Below, piece by piece: positions 30,169 to 37,814 of a stretch of 64,000 nucleotides of DNA. Source of the DNA: Antribacter gilvus (GTDB lineage Bacteria > Actinomycetota > Actinomycetes > Actinomycetales > Cellulomonadaceae); NCBI RefSeq assembly GCF_003946865.1, contig NZ_QXTH01000005.1, forward strand, positions 62,001 to 126,000, in the 5' to 3' direction. Under the pieces are notes generated by a model. It was not told the origin of the DNA, made no database searches, and worked only from the letters and a program-made list of their open reading frames with translations. The first letter of the stretch is position 1, and every line of letters begins with the position of its first letter. The position numbers and the translations under genes are program-made.

Positions 30169-30190
30169 ACTCTATCGAACACGCGTTCTT
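30169..30190 (-). promoter_or_regulatory. SOS (LexA) box and -10 of the DUF222-HNH gene
   Basis: TCGAACACGCGTTCTT (30175-30190) matches the actinobacterial LexA box TCGAAC-N4-GTTCGA at 10 of 12 conserved positions. On the minus strand it is directly followed by TAGAGT (30169-30174), a good -10, so LexA bound here would block the promoter. LexA control of 13E12-family genes is known in mycobacteria. Confidence 0.6.
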
Positions 30191-30338
30191 ACGGCCCGCT
30201 GACCAGCACATCTGTGCACAGAACCGCCAACCGACCCCCTGTGGTCGGGCTCCCACCCGTACGACACCCCACGGGCGACAGATCGTCGTGCGGTCAGGAG
30301 CGCGTGACGTAGGGGGGCGAGCTTGTAAGCCCTCCGTT

Positions 30339-30354
30339 AAAAAGTGTGCCAGGC
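30339..30354. repeat. dispersed direct repeat, copy 2
   Basis: AAAAAGTGTGCCAGGC, one mismatch to copies 1 and 3. It lies in the 347-bp gap between the DUF222-HNH gene and the kinase-fold gene, 113 bp beyond the latter's stop. Apart from this repeat and the SOS promoter, nothing else was recognised in 30120-30466. Confidence 0.75.
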
Positions 30355-30466
30355 GTCGAGAAGGCACCCCGCAGGGCGCTCCGTCGTCCACCACCAACCC
30401 GGACCGCGAAGCCAGCCCTCGATCACGCGCACTGCCCGCCGCCCCGCACCGTCGTCGAGCGCGGCG

Positions 30467-31660
30467 TCAGACGGCTCGAGCGGTTCCGTCCACCGGCCAC
30501 ATCGACGCGCCGGGCGAGCCGTTCTGCTCTCCGATCCCGCGGATCGCCTCGAACGGGTAGGGCGTTGCCCGGTTCTCCCGCTGGAACCGGCGATAGAAGT
30601 CGCCCACCACTGCGGCGACCGGCGCGTCACGGACCAGGGCGGCCGCGGCGGCCGCTGGAGCTTTCCCCGGCGACCCACCCTGGGCGCAGGAGCGTACAAA
30701 CACTCGGCGTTCTTCCGGGCCGTACCCGTGCAGCGCGACGGTCAGCCAGTTCACGAAGTACGTGGCGGTGTAGTCCCTGTCGTAGCCCTGGTGCTCGTCG
30801 AAGAAGTCGGCCTCGTCCGGGGTGAGCTCGAAGCGGGAGGAGATCGCCAGACCGTAGTCGGCGAAGTAGAGCCGCCTGCCGTCGGTCAGGATGTTCTCGA
30901 AGTGGGCGTCGAAGTGCAGCAGCCCGCGGGCGTTCATGAACGAGATGCCGGCTCTCAGCTCGTCGTCCACCATGGCGCAGGCCTGCTCGGCCACGTCGCC
31001 ACCGGCACCGAGCTGGGCGTCCAGCCAGTGGTGCAGGTTCTGTGGGACGTACTCCAGGAACAGCATGATGCTCGCCGAGGACTGCTGCAGGGCCTCGATA
31101 CGCCGGCGTACTGCCGATCCGCCTCCCCAGTAGGCGACGGCTCGTTCCACGTCGGCCAGCTCCTCGGGAAGTGGCTGGCCGGCGTCGGGCAGCACCCGCC
31201 AGTGGTGCATCAGGGGGAAGCCTTCGTAGTCTCCCGCGATCACCCAGCTCGTCGTCATGATCTGCACGGCCAGCTCACGCCAGGCTCCGAACCCTGGTCC
31301 GCCGATGGTGCCGACGCCGTAGTGGCAGAAGGCCGGCAGCTCGAACAGGTTCGCTGTCGAGCGAACGTTCTCCGGCTGTCGCTCGAGATCGGTCAGGCGC
31401 ACCTGCTTGACGAAGACCGAGACTCCTTCGACGTCCAGCAGGACGGTCTTCCCGCCGATGCCGGAACCGATCGGTGTGGCAGCGTCCACGAGCTCGCGCA
31501 GCCTGCGATCGCTGCACAGCGACAGCGCGGTGGAGACGGCTCCGTGCGCGGCCAGTCGGGCACCGCGGGACATGTCAGGGCTCTTCAACGCTGCCTCCAG
31601 CCGGGCGCCCGCCTCTCGTGCAAGCACGTCAGCGGACACCGCGGCAGGAGCTGCAACCAC
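30467..31660 (-). CDS. protein kinase-fold / phosphotransferase-like protein
   Basis: About 397 aa, cytoplasmic. A kinase-like catalytic core is visible: GSGIGGKTVLLDVEGVSVFVKQ (glycine loop and Lys), LFLEYVPQNLHHWL (hinge), LLHFDAHFENIL (HxDxxxxN catalytic loop) and LYFADYGLA (DYG in place of DFG), so it looks active. The substrate is unknown; it resembles uncharacterised actinobacterial kinase family proteins rather than Hanks kinases with sensor domains. The start is uncertain (GTG 31660, 31639 or 31627; none has a good ribosome site). Codons are less GC-biased than the neighbours, and the gene is bracketed by direct repeats at 30339 and 31679. Confidence 0.65.
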   Translation of the reverse strand: MVAAPAAVSADVLAREAGARLEAALKSPDMSRGARLAAHGAVSTALSLCSDRRLRELVDAATPIGSGIGGKTVLLDVEGVSVFVKQVRLTDLERQPENVRSTANLFELPAFCHYGVGTIGGPGFGAWRELAVQIMTTSWVIAGDYEGFPLMHHWRVLPDAGQPLPEELADVERAVAYWGGGSAVRRRIEALQQSSASIMLFLEYVPQNLHHWLDAQLGAGGDVAEQACAMVDDELRAGISFMNARGLLHFDAHFENILTDGRRLYFADYGLAISSRFELTPDEADFFDEHQGYDRDYTATYFVNWLTVALHGYGPEERRVFVRSCAQGGSPGKAPAAAAAALVRDAPVAAVVGDFYRRFQRENRATPYPFEAIRGIGEQNGSPGASMWPVDGTARAV

Positions 31661-31678
31661 CCTCTCACGCGGGGTGAC

Positions 31679-31697
31679 GACAAAAAGTGTGCCAAGC
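31679..31697. repeat. dispersed direct repeat, copy 3
   Basis: Nineteen bases identical to 2090-2108 (core AAAAAGTGTGCCAAGC), followed by GTTGAG, which is also nearly present after copy 2. It lies between the kinase-fold gene start and the DUF2306 gene stop. Confidence 0.75.
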
Positions 31698-31716
31698 GTT
31701 GAGGAGCGGCCGGCCG

Positions 31717-32466
31717 CTAACGGCGGGCGGCACGGAGCCGACGTTCCCTCCGGGCCTTGCGCTCCGAGGCCGTGCCGCGCTCCAGCCACCACTCCGCGAT
31801 CACCAGATTGACCATGAGGCCGACCCAGACGCCGATGCTGCTGAACATCTGCGTGCGCGGGTCGGTCGGACCGGTCAGCTCGGCCATCTGCTCGCCGTAC
31901 ATGATGAAACCGAAGATCCCGCTGGTCACTCGCGTCGTGATGATCGCGAAGGTCAGCCAGAAGCTGCGCACCATCCAGCGCCGGTGCTCGACGAACCGAC
32001 GCTGGCGCGCCATGCGGAATCCCGCGATCGTCGTCGCGAGCCACAGGATGCCGAGGGTGACGTTGGCGGCGCGGACGACCGGTCCGAACGGGCTCACCAA
32101 GCCGACGACGATGGCGAGCACGCCGCCCGGGAGCACCCCGGCGAGAACGTAGGTCCGGCCCATGACGCGGTGCGCTCTCGGGTACCGGGCTCGGAACGCG
32201 GGCCAGATCTGAAAGCACGCGGTGACCATGGCGACGGTGCCGCACAGGACGTGTCCGACCAGCAGCACGTAGTGAGCAGGGAAGCCGTCGGGTGCGGGCA
32301 CGTTCGACTGCACAGGGTCGAAGGTGAGGTAGCGGGGCACGGAGAACGCGAGGAAGGCCGCTGCCAGGAGCATCAGCGGGCCTATCCACGGACGGCGCCA
32401 GAAGCGTGGCCGGGGTTCGGTCGGGGGTGACGGGGTCGACGTCGCCTTGTCGATGGTGCTGGTCAT
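31717..32466 (-). CDS. DUF2306 membrane protein
   Basis: 249-aa protein with about seven hydrophobic helices after a polar, Pro-rich N-terminal tail (residues 1-30). Segments HYVLLVGHVLCGTVAMVTACFQIWP, HRVMGRTYVLAGVLPGG and HRRWMVRSFWLTFAIITTRV (read in parts) carry the conserved His and Arg residues typical of DUF2306, a family of unknown function with possible cofactor-binding His. Divergent from a TetR regulator across nested palindromes, so it is the likely repression target. A paralogue lies at 35441. ATG 32466 with a weak Shine-Dalgarno (GGAA). Confidence 0.8.
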   Translation of the reverse strand: MTSTIDKATSTPSPPTEPRPRFWRRPWIGPLMLLAAAFLAFSVPRYLTFDPVQSNVPAPDGFPAHYVLLVGHVLCGTVAMVTACFQIWPAFRARYPRAHRVMGRTYVLAGVLPGGVLAIVVGLVSPFGPVVRAANVTLGILWLATTIAGFRMARQRRFVEHRRWMVRSFWLTFAIITTRVTSGIFGFIMYGEQMAELTGPTDPRTQMFSSIGVWVGLMVNLVIAEWWLERGTASERKARRERRLRAARR

Positions 32467-32488
32467 CAGGGGTTCCGTTCGATCGACG

Positions 32489-32536
32489 AAAACTCTGTGT
32501 GACGTACACCGAGCAATGTATCCGATACAGAGTTTT
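32489..32536. promoter_or_regulatory. nested palindromes between DUF2306 and TetR genes
   Basis: Outer arms AAAACTCTGT (32489-32498) and ACAGAGTTTT (32527-32536) are perfectly complementary, and inside them sits TGTATC-C-GATACA (32517-32529), a 13-bp perfect palindrome. The placement between divergent start codons (32466 and 32568) is that of a TetR operator controlling both genes. Confidence 0.6.
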
Positions 32537-32567
32537 AGGATGTACCCACCACGACGATTGGAGAACG

Positions 32568-33314
32568 ATGCCCCGCGACACCGGTGGCATGGCACGCACC
32601 GTCGAGCTCCTGTGGGGCGTGCGCACGCCGCGTGGCACCCGCGGACCGCGCCCGGGCCTCTCCGTCGAGGCCATCACCCGAGCCGCGCTCGCCATAGCCG
32701 ACGCGGAGGGCCTCGGGGCGGTCTCCATGCAGCGCGTCGCGAAGGATCTCGGTTACACGACGATGTCGTTGTACAACTACGTGCCGAGCAAGGACCAGCT
32801 CGTCGAGCTCATGATCGACGCCGCCACCCCGCCACCCCCGGTCCCCGAGGACGGCGACGGCTGGCGCGAGGAGGTCGAGCACTGGGTGCGCGCCACGTGG
32901 GACCTCTATCACGCGCACCGGTGGGTCCTCAAGGTTCCGACGGTGCACGCACCGCTCGGACCCAACCAGATGGCCTGGTTCGAGGCGCTGCTGCACGGCC
33001 TGAGTCGCGGGGGTCTCGAAGGCGCCGAGGTGATGGCGGTCGCCCAGCACATCCTCGCGTCGGCCCGGGGTCAGGCCGCCCTCGCGATCGACCTGGCCAC
33101 CGGCGAGGACGGCGCCACCGCCGACTTCGGTGAGGCGATGCTGCGGCTGGCCACCTCGGACCGGTTCCCGACGCTGCACGGGCTCGTCGCCGCGGCGAAG
33201 CCCGGCGGCTTCGACGTGGGTGCGGAGATGTACGCGGGGCTTCGGCTCGGCGTCCGGCTGCTGCTGGACGGGGTGGAGGGGCACGTGGAGCGTGCCGCGC
33301 CGTCACGGCCGTAG
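32568..33314 (+). CDS. TetR family transcriptional regulator
   Basis: 248-aa repressor. N-terminal HTH (LSVEAITRAALAIADAEGLGAVSMQRVAKDLGYTTMSLYNYVPSKDQLVELM read in parts, residues about 28-80) and a C-terminal TetR_C domain (DLYHAHRWVLKVPTVHAPLGPNQ; GLRLGVRLLLDGVE) like the class of regulators with TetR/tetracycline-repressor C-terminus. The ligand is unknown. ATG 32568 has GGAGAACG upstream. It probably regulates itself and the divergent DUF2306 gene through the palindromes at 32489-32536. Confidence 0.88.
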   Translation: MPRDTGGMARTVELLWGVRTPRGTRGPRPGLSVEAITRAALAIADAEGLGAVSMQRVAKDLGYTTMSLYNYVPSKDQLVELMIDAATPPPPVPEDGDGWREEVEHWVRATWDLYHAHRWVLKVPTVHAPLGPNQMAWFEALLHGLSRGGLEGAEVMAVAQHILASARGQAALAIDLATGEDGATADFGEAMLRLATSDRFPTLHGLVAAAKPGGFDVGAEMYAGLRLGVRLLLDGVEGHVERAAPSRP

Positions 33315-33422
33315 CCCGGTCGTCACGGCCGTAGCCCGGCCGTCACGCCCGTGGCCGGCGAGCCCCCACATCTCGTCCTTCCGGCTGGTCCCCGCGGGGC
33401 GAGAGCCGCCTAGCATGAGCCC

Positions 33423-34688
33423 GTGTCAGCCCTCCGGTCCCTCTGGGACGAGCCCCGTCCAGCAGCGGCACCGCCGCGCGTCTGGCGTGACCGGGTGCTC
33501 GTCTGCGCGCTCGTGGCTGCGGCCGTCCTGGAGGGTGCGCTCCGCCCGGACGCGCCGTGGCGCTGGCTCGAGGTCACGACGGTCGTGCTGCTCGCCCCGC
33601 TCCTGCTCTGGCGTCGCACGCACCCGCTGCGCGTGATCGCCGTCGCCTTCACGGCCTCGGCGGTGACGTCCACGATCATGGGCCGGGACGGGGACCTGTA
33701 CACGACGGTCTTCATGCTCCTGCTGCCGTACGCGCTGTACCGGTGGGGGAGCGGGCGCGAGATCGTTCTCGGCAGCGCGGTCCTGCTGGGCAACCTCGGT
33801 CTCACGACGGCGCTGGGCCTGACCGGCCTCGGGGAGGCCGGCGGCGGGCTCGTCGTGGTGGCCGCCGTCTGTTCGGCGGGGGCCGCGGCGCGGTTCCGGA
33901 CGGGCCTGCGGTCGCGGGAGCTCGCCCAGGCGAGGCTCACGGAGCGCGAGCGCATCGCTCGCGACCTGCACGACGTCGTCGGGCACCATATGTCCGCCGT
34001 CGCCGTCCGGGCGCAGGCCGGGCTGGCCGCGTCCGCGGGGCGGCCCGAGGCCGCCACGGAGGCTCTGCACGTCATCGAGGCCGCGGCCACGCGGGCCCTC
34101 GCCGAGATGCGCACCATCGTGCGTGTCCTCCGCGCGGACGAGCTGGACGAGCCTCACGCACCCGGTGCGGCCGCCACGGCGGCCGCCCTCCTCGCCCCAG
34201 GCCCCTCGATCGCCCACCTCGCCTCGCTCAGGGCCGGGCCCCCGCCGCAGGTCGACGTCCACGTCGACGACGACATGGACGACCTCCCCGCAGCGGTCGG
34301 GGCCGCCGTCTACCGCCTGGCACAGGAGTCGGTCACGAACGCGCGGCGGCACGCCCGGAACGCCACGAGGGTGGTCGTGCGCGTGACTGCCGAGGGCACG
34401 CAGGTCCGCCTCCAGGTGTCCGACGACGGGGACCCGCCTCCGCGTCCGGCCTCCGAAGGCCTGGGGCTGGCCGGGATGCGGGAGCGCGCCGGCCTCCTCG
34501 GCGGCACCTTCGTCGCCGGCCCGCGCGACCCCGCCGGCCCGCGCGACCCCGCCGGCCCGCGCGACCCCGCCGGCCCGCGCGACCCCGCCGGCCCGCGCGA
34601 CCCCGCCGGCTGGGTGGTCGAGGCAGTCCTCCCGCGGAGTGGTGCGCGGGCCGGGCCGGGACGCGCGCGACCAGGCCCGCGCTCGTGA
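33423..34688 (+). CDS. NarL-type sensor histidine kinase
   Basis: 421 aa. Several N-terminal membrane helices (residues about 20-165) form the sensing part without a large extracellular domain. The HisKA_3 dimerisation domain has ERERIARDLHDVVGHHMSAVAV (phospho-His around residue 183) and the HATPase domain has YRLAQESVTNARRHA (N box) and GLGLAGMRERAGLLGG (G box). Between the last strands five GPRDPA hexapeptides are inserted. GTG 33423 lies 6 nt after the -10 TAGCAT (33411-33416), so the transcript is probably leaderless. Coupled by GTGA to its response regulator. Confidence 0.9.
   Translation: MSALRSLWDEPRPAAAPPRVWRDRVLVCALVAAAVLEGALRPDAPWRWLEVTTVVLLAPLLLWRRTHPLRVIAVAFTASAVTSTIMGRDGDLYTTVFMLLLPYALYRWGSGREIVLGSAVLLGNLGLTTALGLTGLGEAGGGLVVVAAVCSAGAAARFRTGLRSRELAQARLTERERIARDLHDVVGHHMSAVAVRAQAGLAASAGRPEAATEALHVIEAAATRALAEMRTIVRVLRADELDEPHAPGAAATAAALLAPGPSIAHLASLRAGPPPQVDVHVDDDMDDLPAAVGAAVYRLAQESVTNARRHARNATRVVVRVTAEGTQVRLQVSDDGDPPPRPASEGLGLAGMRERAGLLGGTFVAGPRDPAGPRDPAGPRDPAGPRDPAGPRDPAGWVVEAVLPRSGARAGPGRARPGPRS
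34518..34607. repeat. five perfect 18-bp repeats in histidine kinase gene
   Basis: Five identical units of ggcccgcgcgaccccgcc encode (GPRDPA)5 in the C-terminal part of the ATPase domain. Perfect identity suggests recent expansion by slippage; units are multiples of 3. Confidence 0.9.
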
Positions 34689-35371
34689 CCGTCACCGTCC
34701 TGGTCGCGGACGACCAGGAGATCGTCCGGACCGGCCTCGCGATGATCCTGGACGCCCAGGAGGGCATCGAGGTCGTGGCGCAGGCCGCCGACGGCCTCGC
34801 CGCCGTCGAGCTCGCGCGCCGCCTCCGGCCCGACGTGTGCCTCCTCGACGTCCGCATGCCCGGCCTCGACGGGCTCGAGGCGACGCGCCGCCTCGCGGGG
34901 CCGGACGTCGTGGACCCGCTGGCCGTCGTCGTCATCACCACGTTCGACCTGGACGAGTACGTGTACGCGGCCCTGCGCGCCGGCGCCCGCGGGTTCCTCC
35001 TCAAGGACGCCGGGGCCGCCCTGCTCGCGCAGGCGGTCCACGCCGCGGCCGTCGGCGACGCGCTCATCGCGCCCAGCGTCACGTCGCGTCTCCTGAGGGC
35101 CTTCGCCGACGGCGGCACGCGCGGAACGGCTCAGCACCGGCGCCCGCACCACCAGCTCGAGCAGCCCTTCGAGCCGCTGACGGAGCGCGAGGAGCAGGTC
35201 CTGCTGGCCGTCGCGCGAGGGCGCACCAACACGGAGATCGCGCAGGAGCTGTACATCACGCTCAGCACCGTGAAGTCGCACGTCGCGCGGCTCATGATGA
35301 AGCTCGGCGTGCGCAACCGGGTCGAGGTCGCCCTCTGGGCGTACGACACCGGACGGCTCCGGGCCGGCTAG
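34685..35371 (+). CDS. NarL/FixJ family response regulator
   Basis: 228 aa. Receiver domain with acidic pocket VLVADDQEIVRTGL, phospho-acceptor Asp in VCLLDVRMPGLDGLEA (around residue 56) and the conserved Lys in GARGFLLKDAG. The C-terminal LuxR HTH (LTEREEQVLLAVARGRTNTEIAQELYITLSTVKSHV read in parts) binds DNA. GTG start overlaps the kinase stop. Regulated genes are unknown; the next gene downstream, a DUF2306 membrane protein 69 bp away, is a candidate. Confidence 0.92.
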   Translation: MTVTVLVADDQEIVRTGLAMILDAQEGIEVVAQAADGLAAVELARRLRPDVCLLDVRMPGLDGLEATRRLAGPDVVDPLAVVVITTFDLDEYVYAALRAGARGFLLKDAGAALLAQAVHAAAVGDALIAPSVTSRLLRAFADGGTRGTAQHRRPHHQLEQPFEPLTEREEQVLLAVARGRTNTEIAQELYITLSTVKSHVARLMMKLGVRNRVEVALWAYDTGRLRAG

Positions 35372-35440
35372 TACTTTCGGCGTCCAGGACTGGTCCAGGG
35401 ACCGATGCCTGCCGGCCTCGGGCACGCGAGGCTCGTCCCC

Positions 35441-36073
35441 ATGACCACCACCACAGTCCGCGCCTCCCGCCGCGAGTGGCTCGTCCCCGCCGGGCTGCTC
35501 CTGCTCACCGTGATCCCGATGCTCGGGGGAGCGGTCCGCCTCGGTGACCTCGCGTCGACCCCGGCTGTCACCCCGGAGAACGCGCGTTTCGTCGGCGACC
35601 CGTTCCCCGTCGTCGTGCACATCGTGGCCGCCGTCGTGTACGGCGTGGGCGGGGCGCTGCAGTTCGCGCCGTCGCTCCGGCGCCGGGCCTGGCACCGCCG
35701 GGCGGGGCGGCTCCTCGCGCCGGCGGGCCTCGTCGTCGCCCTCAGCGGCCTCTGGATGACGGCGGCGTACGACCTGCCGGATGGTCTGGAGGTCGTCAAC
35801 GCCATGCGCTACCTGGTCGGCGCCGGGATGGCGGTGTCGATCGTCCTGGGGGTCCGGGCAGCGGTACGGAAGGACTTCGTGAGCCACCCGGCGTGGATGA
35901 TGCGGGCGTACGCGCTGGCCATGGGTGCGGGAACACAGGGCGTGCTGGGCGTCGCCGTGGCTGTCACGACCGGCTCCACGGGCCTCGACCCGGTGACGAA
36001 CACACTGGTCATGGGCGGGGGCTGGGCGATCAACGTGGCGGTCGCGGAGTGGATCATCCGGCGGCGCAAATGA
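35441..36073 (+). CDS. DUF2306 membrane protein (second copy)
   Basis: 210 aa, about six membrane helices. Shows DUF2306 hallmarks: PVVVHIVAAVVYGVGGALQFAP, WHRRAGRLLAPAGLVVALSG and HPAWMMRAYALAMGAGTQGV, with the same spaced His and Arg positions as the protein at 31717, though only moderately similar overall. ATG 35441 with GAGG 9 nt upstream; an in-frame ATG at 35405 would add 12 residues. Lies downstream of the two-component system, which may control it. Function unknown. Confidence 0.78.
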   Translation: MTTTTVRASRREWLVPAGLLLLTVIPMLGGAVRLGDLASTPAVTPENARFVGDPFPVVVHIVAAVVYGVGGALQFAPSLRRRAWHRRAGRLLAPAGLVVALSGLWMTAAYDLPDGLEVVNAMRYLVGAGMAVSIVLGVRAAVRKDFVSHPAWMMRAYALAMGAGTQGVLGVAVAVTTGSTGLDPVTNTLVMGGGWAINVAVAEWIIRRRK

Positions 36074-36161
36074 CCCATGGCACGAAATTTCATACCGCGA
36101 CACGCGGGTGGAACGCGCCGAGAGCCTTGAGGTGTCGGGCGGATCCGAGGACTATCGGTCC

Positions 36162-36659
36162 ATGCGACGGCGCAGAGGGGTGGCGGCAGCGTCCCTGCCT
36201 GCTCTCGTGGGACTGGCGCTGGCGCTCGGCGGCTGTGGCCTGGACACCGGAACCACGTGCCTCGACTGGGGCGTCTACGACACGCCCGGGGAGGCTGCCG
36301 AGGGCGCGACGGTCGTGGTCCGAGCGAGCGTCGTGCGCGACGACGGCACCGAGCGCCTCTGGGGCGTCCGTGCCAACCGCTGGGTCATCGAGGTCGACGA
36401 GGTCATCTCCGGCGACATGGCCGACGTCGCGGCGGGGGAGGAGCTCACCGTCGTCTCGACGCCGCGGACCTGCACGGCCGGCAACGAGCTGTACCCGGCG
36501 GGGGACCCGCTCGACACCGAGGACGAGGTGATCGTCCTCGTCGAGGACGACACGCGCTTCGACGTGGTGCGCACGCTCACGCCGTACGACGGCGTGGTCG
36601 AGCCCGGTCCCGACGGCGGCCTCCCGCAGATCTGGCCACACGGACAGCACGTCTTTTAA
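36162..36659 (+). CDS. lipoprotein of unknown function
   Basis: 165 aa. Signal peptide MRRRRGVAAASLPALVGLAL with lipobox ALGGC (lipidated Cys around residue 27), so it should be anchored to the outer face of the membrane. The mature domain of about 138 aa is acidic (IEVDEVISGDMADVAAGEELTVV; DEVIVLVEDDTRFDVVRTLTP) with a pair of further Cys (TTCLDW and RTCTAG), and looks like a small beta-rich domain. No family recognised. Start chosen at ATG 36162 because it gives a normal signal peptide. Its TAA stop lies within repeat copy 4. Confidence 0.7.
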   Translation: MRRRRGVAAASLPALVGLALALGGCGLDTGTTCLDWGVYDTPGEAAEGATVVVRASVVRDDGTERLWGVRANRWVIEVDEVISGDMADVAAGEELTVVSTPRTCTAGNELYPAGDPLDTEDEVIVLVEDDTRFDVVRTLTPYDGVVEPGPDGGLPQIWPHGQHVF

Positions 36660-36676
36660 TAGTGTGCCAAGCGTTT
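36657..36676. repeat. dispersed direct repeat, copy 4 (diverged)
   Basis: TAATAGTGTGCCAAGCGTTT, matching the consensus from GTGTGCCAAGCGTT with a diverged A-tract. It begins at the stop codon of the lipoprotein gene and marks the right edge of the accessory stretch, 175 bp before the FMN riboswitch. The sequence 36677-36850 shows no gene; a weak promoter (TTCGAC 36803, CATTCT 36824) may serve the rib operon. Confidence 0.6.
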
Positions 36677-36850
36677 CATGACGCACCCACGGACCCCGAG
36701 CGCACCTCACCACCCAGCCCGGAGAACCCGGGCCGCCCGCCCCGAGGATCGCTGCCCGAGGATCACCCGGCCGGGGGAGTGTGCATCGCGACACATCTCG
36801 GCTTCGACGACCTGCCGATGTGGCATTCTGGCCGGGCAAGCACACAGCAC

Positions 36851-36972
36851 ACGTGCTCCGGGGTCGGTGTAATTCCGAGCCGGCGGTGACAGTCCGCGAC
36901 CCGCACTTCGGTGCGGTTGACCTGGTGGAACTCCAGGACCGACGGTGAAAGTCCGGATGGGAGGAAGCACGT
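36851..36972 (+). ncRNA. FMN riboswitch (RFN element)
   Basis: The highly conserved RFN blocks are present: GGTCGGTGTAATTCCGA, GCCGGCGGTGACAGTCCGCG, then GACCGACGGTGAAAGTCCG and GATGGGAGGAAGCA. The closing P1 stem pairs ACGTGCT (36851-36857) with AGCACGT (36966-36972), and a variable hairpin fills the middle. FMN binding should repress the ribE-ribBA-ribH genes downstream. A small hairpin CCGCC-TCT-GGCGG (36983-36995) follows; no intrinsic terminator with a U-tract is evident, so translational control or Rho is likely. Confidence 0.93.
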
Positions 36973-37080
36973 GCGGCGCGCACCGCCTCTGGCGGAGCGT
37001 GCCGTGGCGTCGTGCGGCGGGGATCTCACGTCCCTGCCTCCCGTCGTCGTACCCCGGAGCACCGACGCCCGGAGGACGAC

Positions 37081-37179
37081 ATGACGATCTACACCAGCCC
37101 GGCCCGCGGCGCTCTCGTCGAGCGCGCCGCCCGCCGACCCTCCGTGGTGCGCCCCACGATCCCCGCGGAGGAGTTCTGA
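37081..37179 (+). CDS. 32-aa ORF between FMN riboswitch and ribE
   Basis: ATG 37081 has GGAGG 6 nt upstream and opens a 32-codon frame (starting MTIYTSPARGALVERAARR, ending IPAEEF) whose TGA overlaps the ribE ATG (TGATG). The peptide is basic and has no resemblance to RibD, the enzyme usually encoded at this place. It could be a translated leader coupling riboswitch control to ribE, or a functional small protein. Too short for family assignment. Confidence 0.55.
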   Translation: MTIYTSPARGALVERAARRPSVVRPTIPAEEF

Positions 37180-37814
37180 TGTTCACCGGAATCGTCGAAG
37201 AGCTCGGCACCATCATCGCGATCGGCTTCCCGGGGTCCAGCCCCGGGGCGGACCCTGGCTCCGACGTGGGAGGGGACGCCGTCCTCACCGTCGAGGGTCC
37301 CCTGGTCACCAGCGACGCCCGCCCGGGCGACTCCATCGCCGTCGACGGCGTCTGCCTGACGATCTCCACGATCGCCGACGGCCGGTTCACCGCCGACGTC
37401 ATGCCCGAGACCCTCAGCAGATCCACCCTGGGCGCGCTCGCCGCCGGCACCCGGGTCAACCTCGAACGTGCCCTGCCGGCGCACGGCCGCCTGGGCGGCC
37501 ACGTGGTCCAGGGCCACGTGGACGGCACGGCCACGCTCGAGTCGCGGGCCCCCGGCCCGCGCTGGGACGACCTGGCCTTCGCCGCGTCGCCCGAGCTGAC
37601 CCGGTACGTCGCGGAGAAGGGCTCCATCGCCCTCGGCGGCGTCTCCCTCACGGTGACCTGGGTGACCGACGACGGCTTCGGCGTCTCCCTCATCCCCACC
37701 ACCCTCGCGGCGACGACCCTCGGCGCCCTCGCGGCGGGCAGCCCCGTGAACGTCGAGGTGGACGTGCTGGCCAAGTACGTGGAGCGGCTCCTGCGGGCGG
37801 GGGTCCGGTCGTGA
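37179..37814 (+). CDS. ribE: riboflavin synthase (alpha chain)
   Basis: Dismutates two 6,7-dimethyl-8-ribityllumazine molecules to riboflavin; 211 aa with the two repeated lumazine-binding barrels. Barrel 1 starts MFTGIVEELGTI and has DSIAVDGVCLTIS; barrel 2 has LGGHVVQGHVDGTA and GSIALGGVSLTVTWV. A Gly/Pro/Asp-rich insert of about 14 residues enlarges the first barrel (residues 15-32). ATG 37179 follows GGAGGAG and overlaps the stop of the 32-codon ORF. Coupled by GTGA to ribBA. Confidence 0.95.
   Translation: MFTGIVEELGTIIAIGFPGSSPGADPGSDVGGDAVLTVEGPLVTSDARPGDSIAVDGVCLTISTIADGRFTADVMPETLSRSTLGALAAGTRVNLERALPAHGRLGGHVVQGHVDGTATLESRAPGPRWDDLAFAASPELTRYVAEKGSIALGGVSLTVTWVTDDGFGVSLIPTTLAATTLGALAAGSPVNVEVDVLAKYVERLLRAGVRS

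Noticed and set aside
31679-31697. Repeat copy read on the minus strand as a sigma-54 promoter (TGGCAC...)
   Set aside because: The -12 element is not matched, sigma-54 is not known in these actinobacteria, and one copy is inside a coding sequence.
30467-32728. A single 753-codon fusion of the kinase-fold protein with a long N-terminal extension
   Set aside because: The extension is antisense-like low-complexity sequence across the DUF2306 gene and its promoter; the kinase fold begins within 50 residues of the GTG at 31660.
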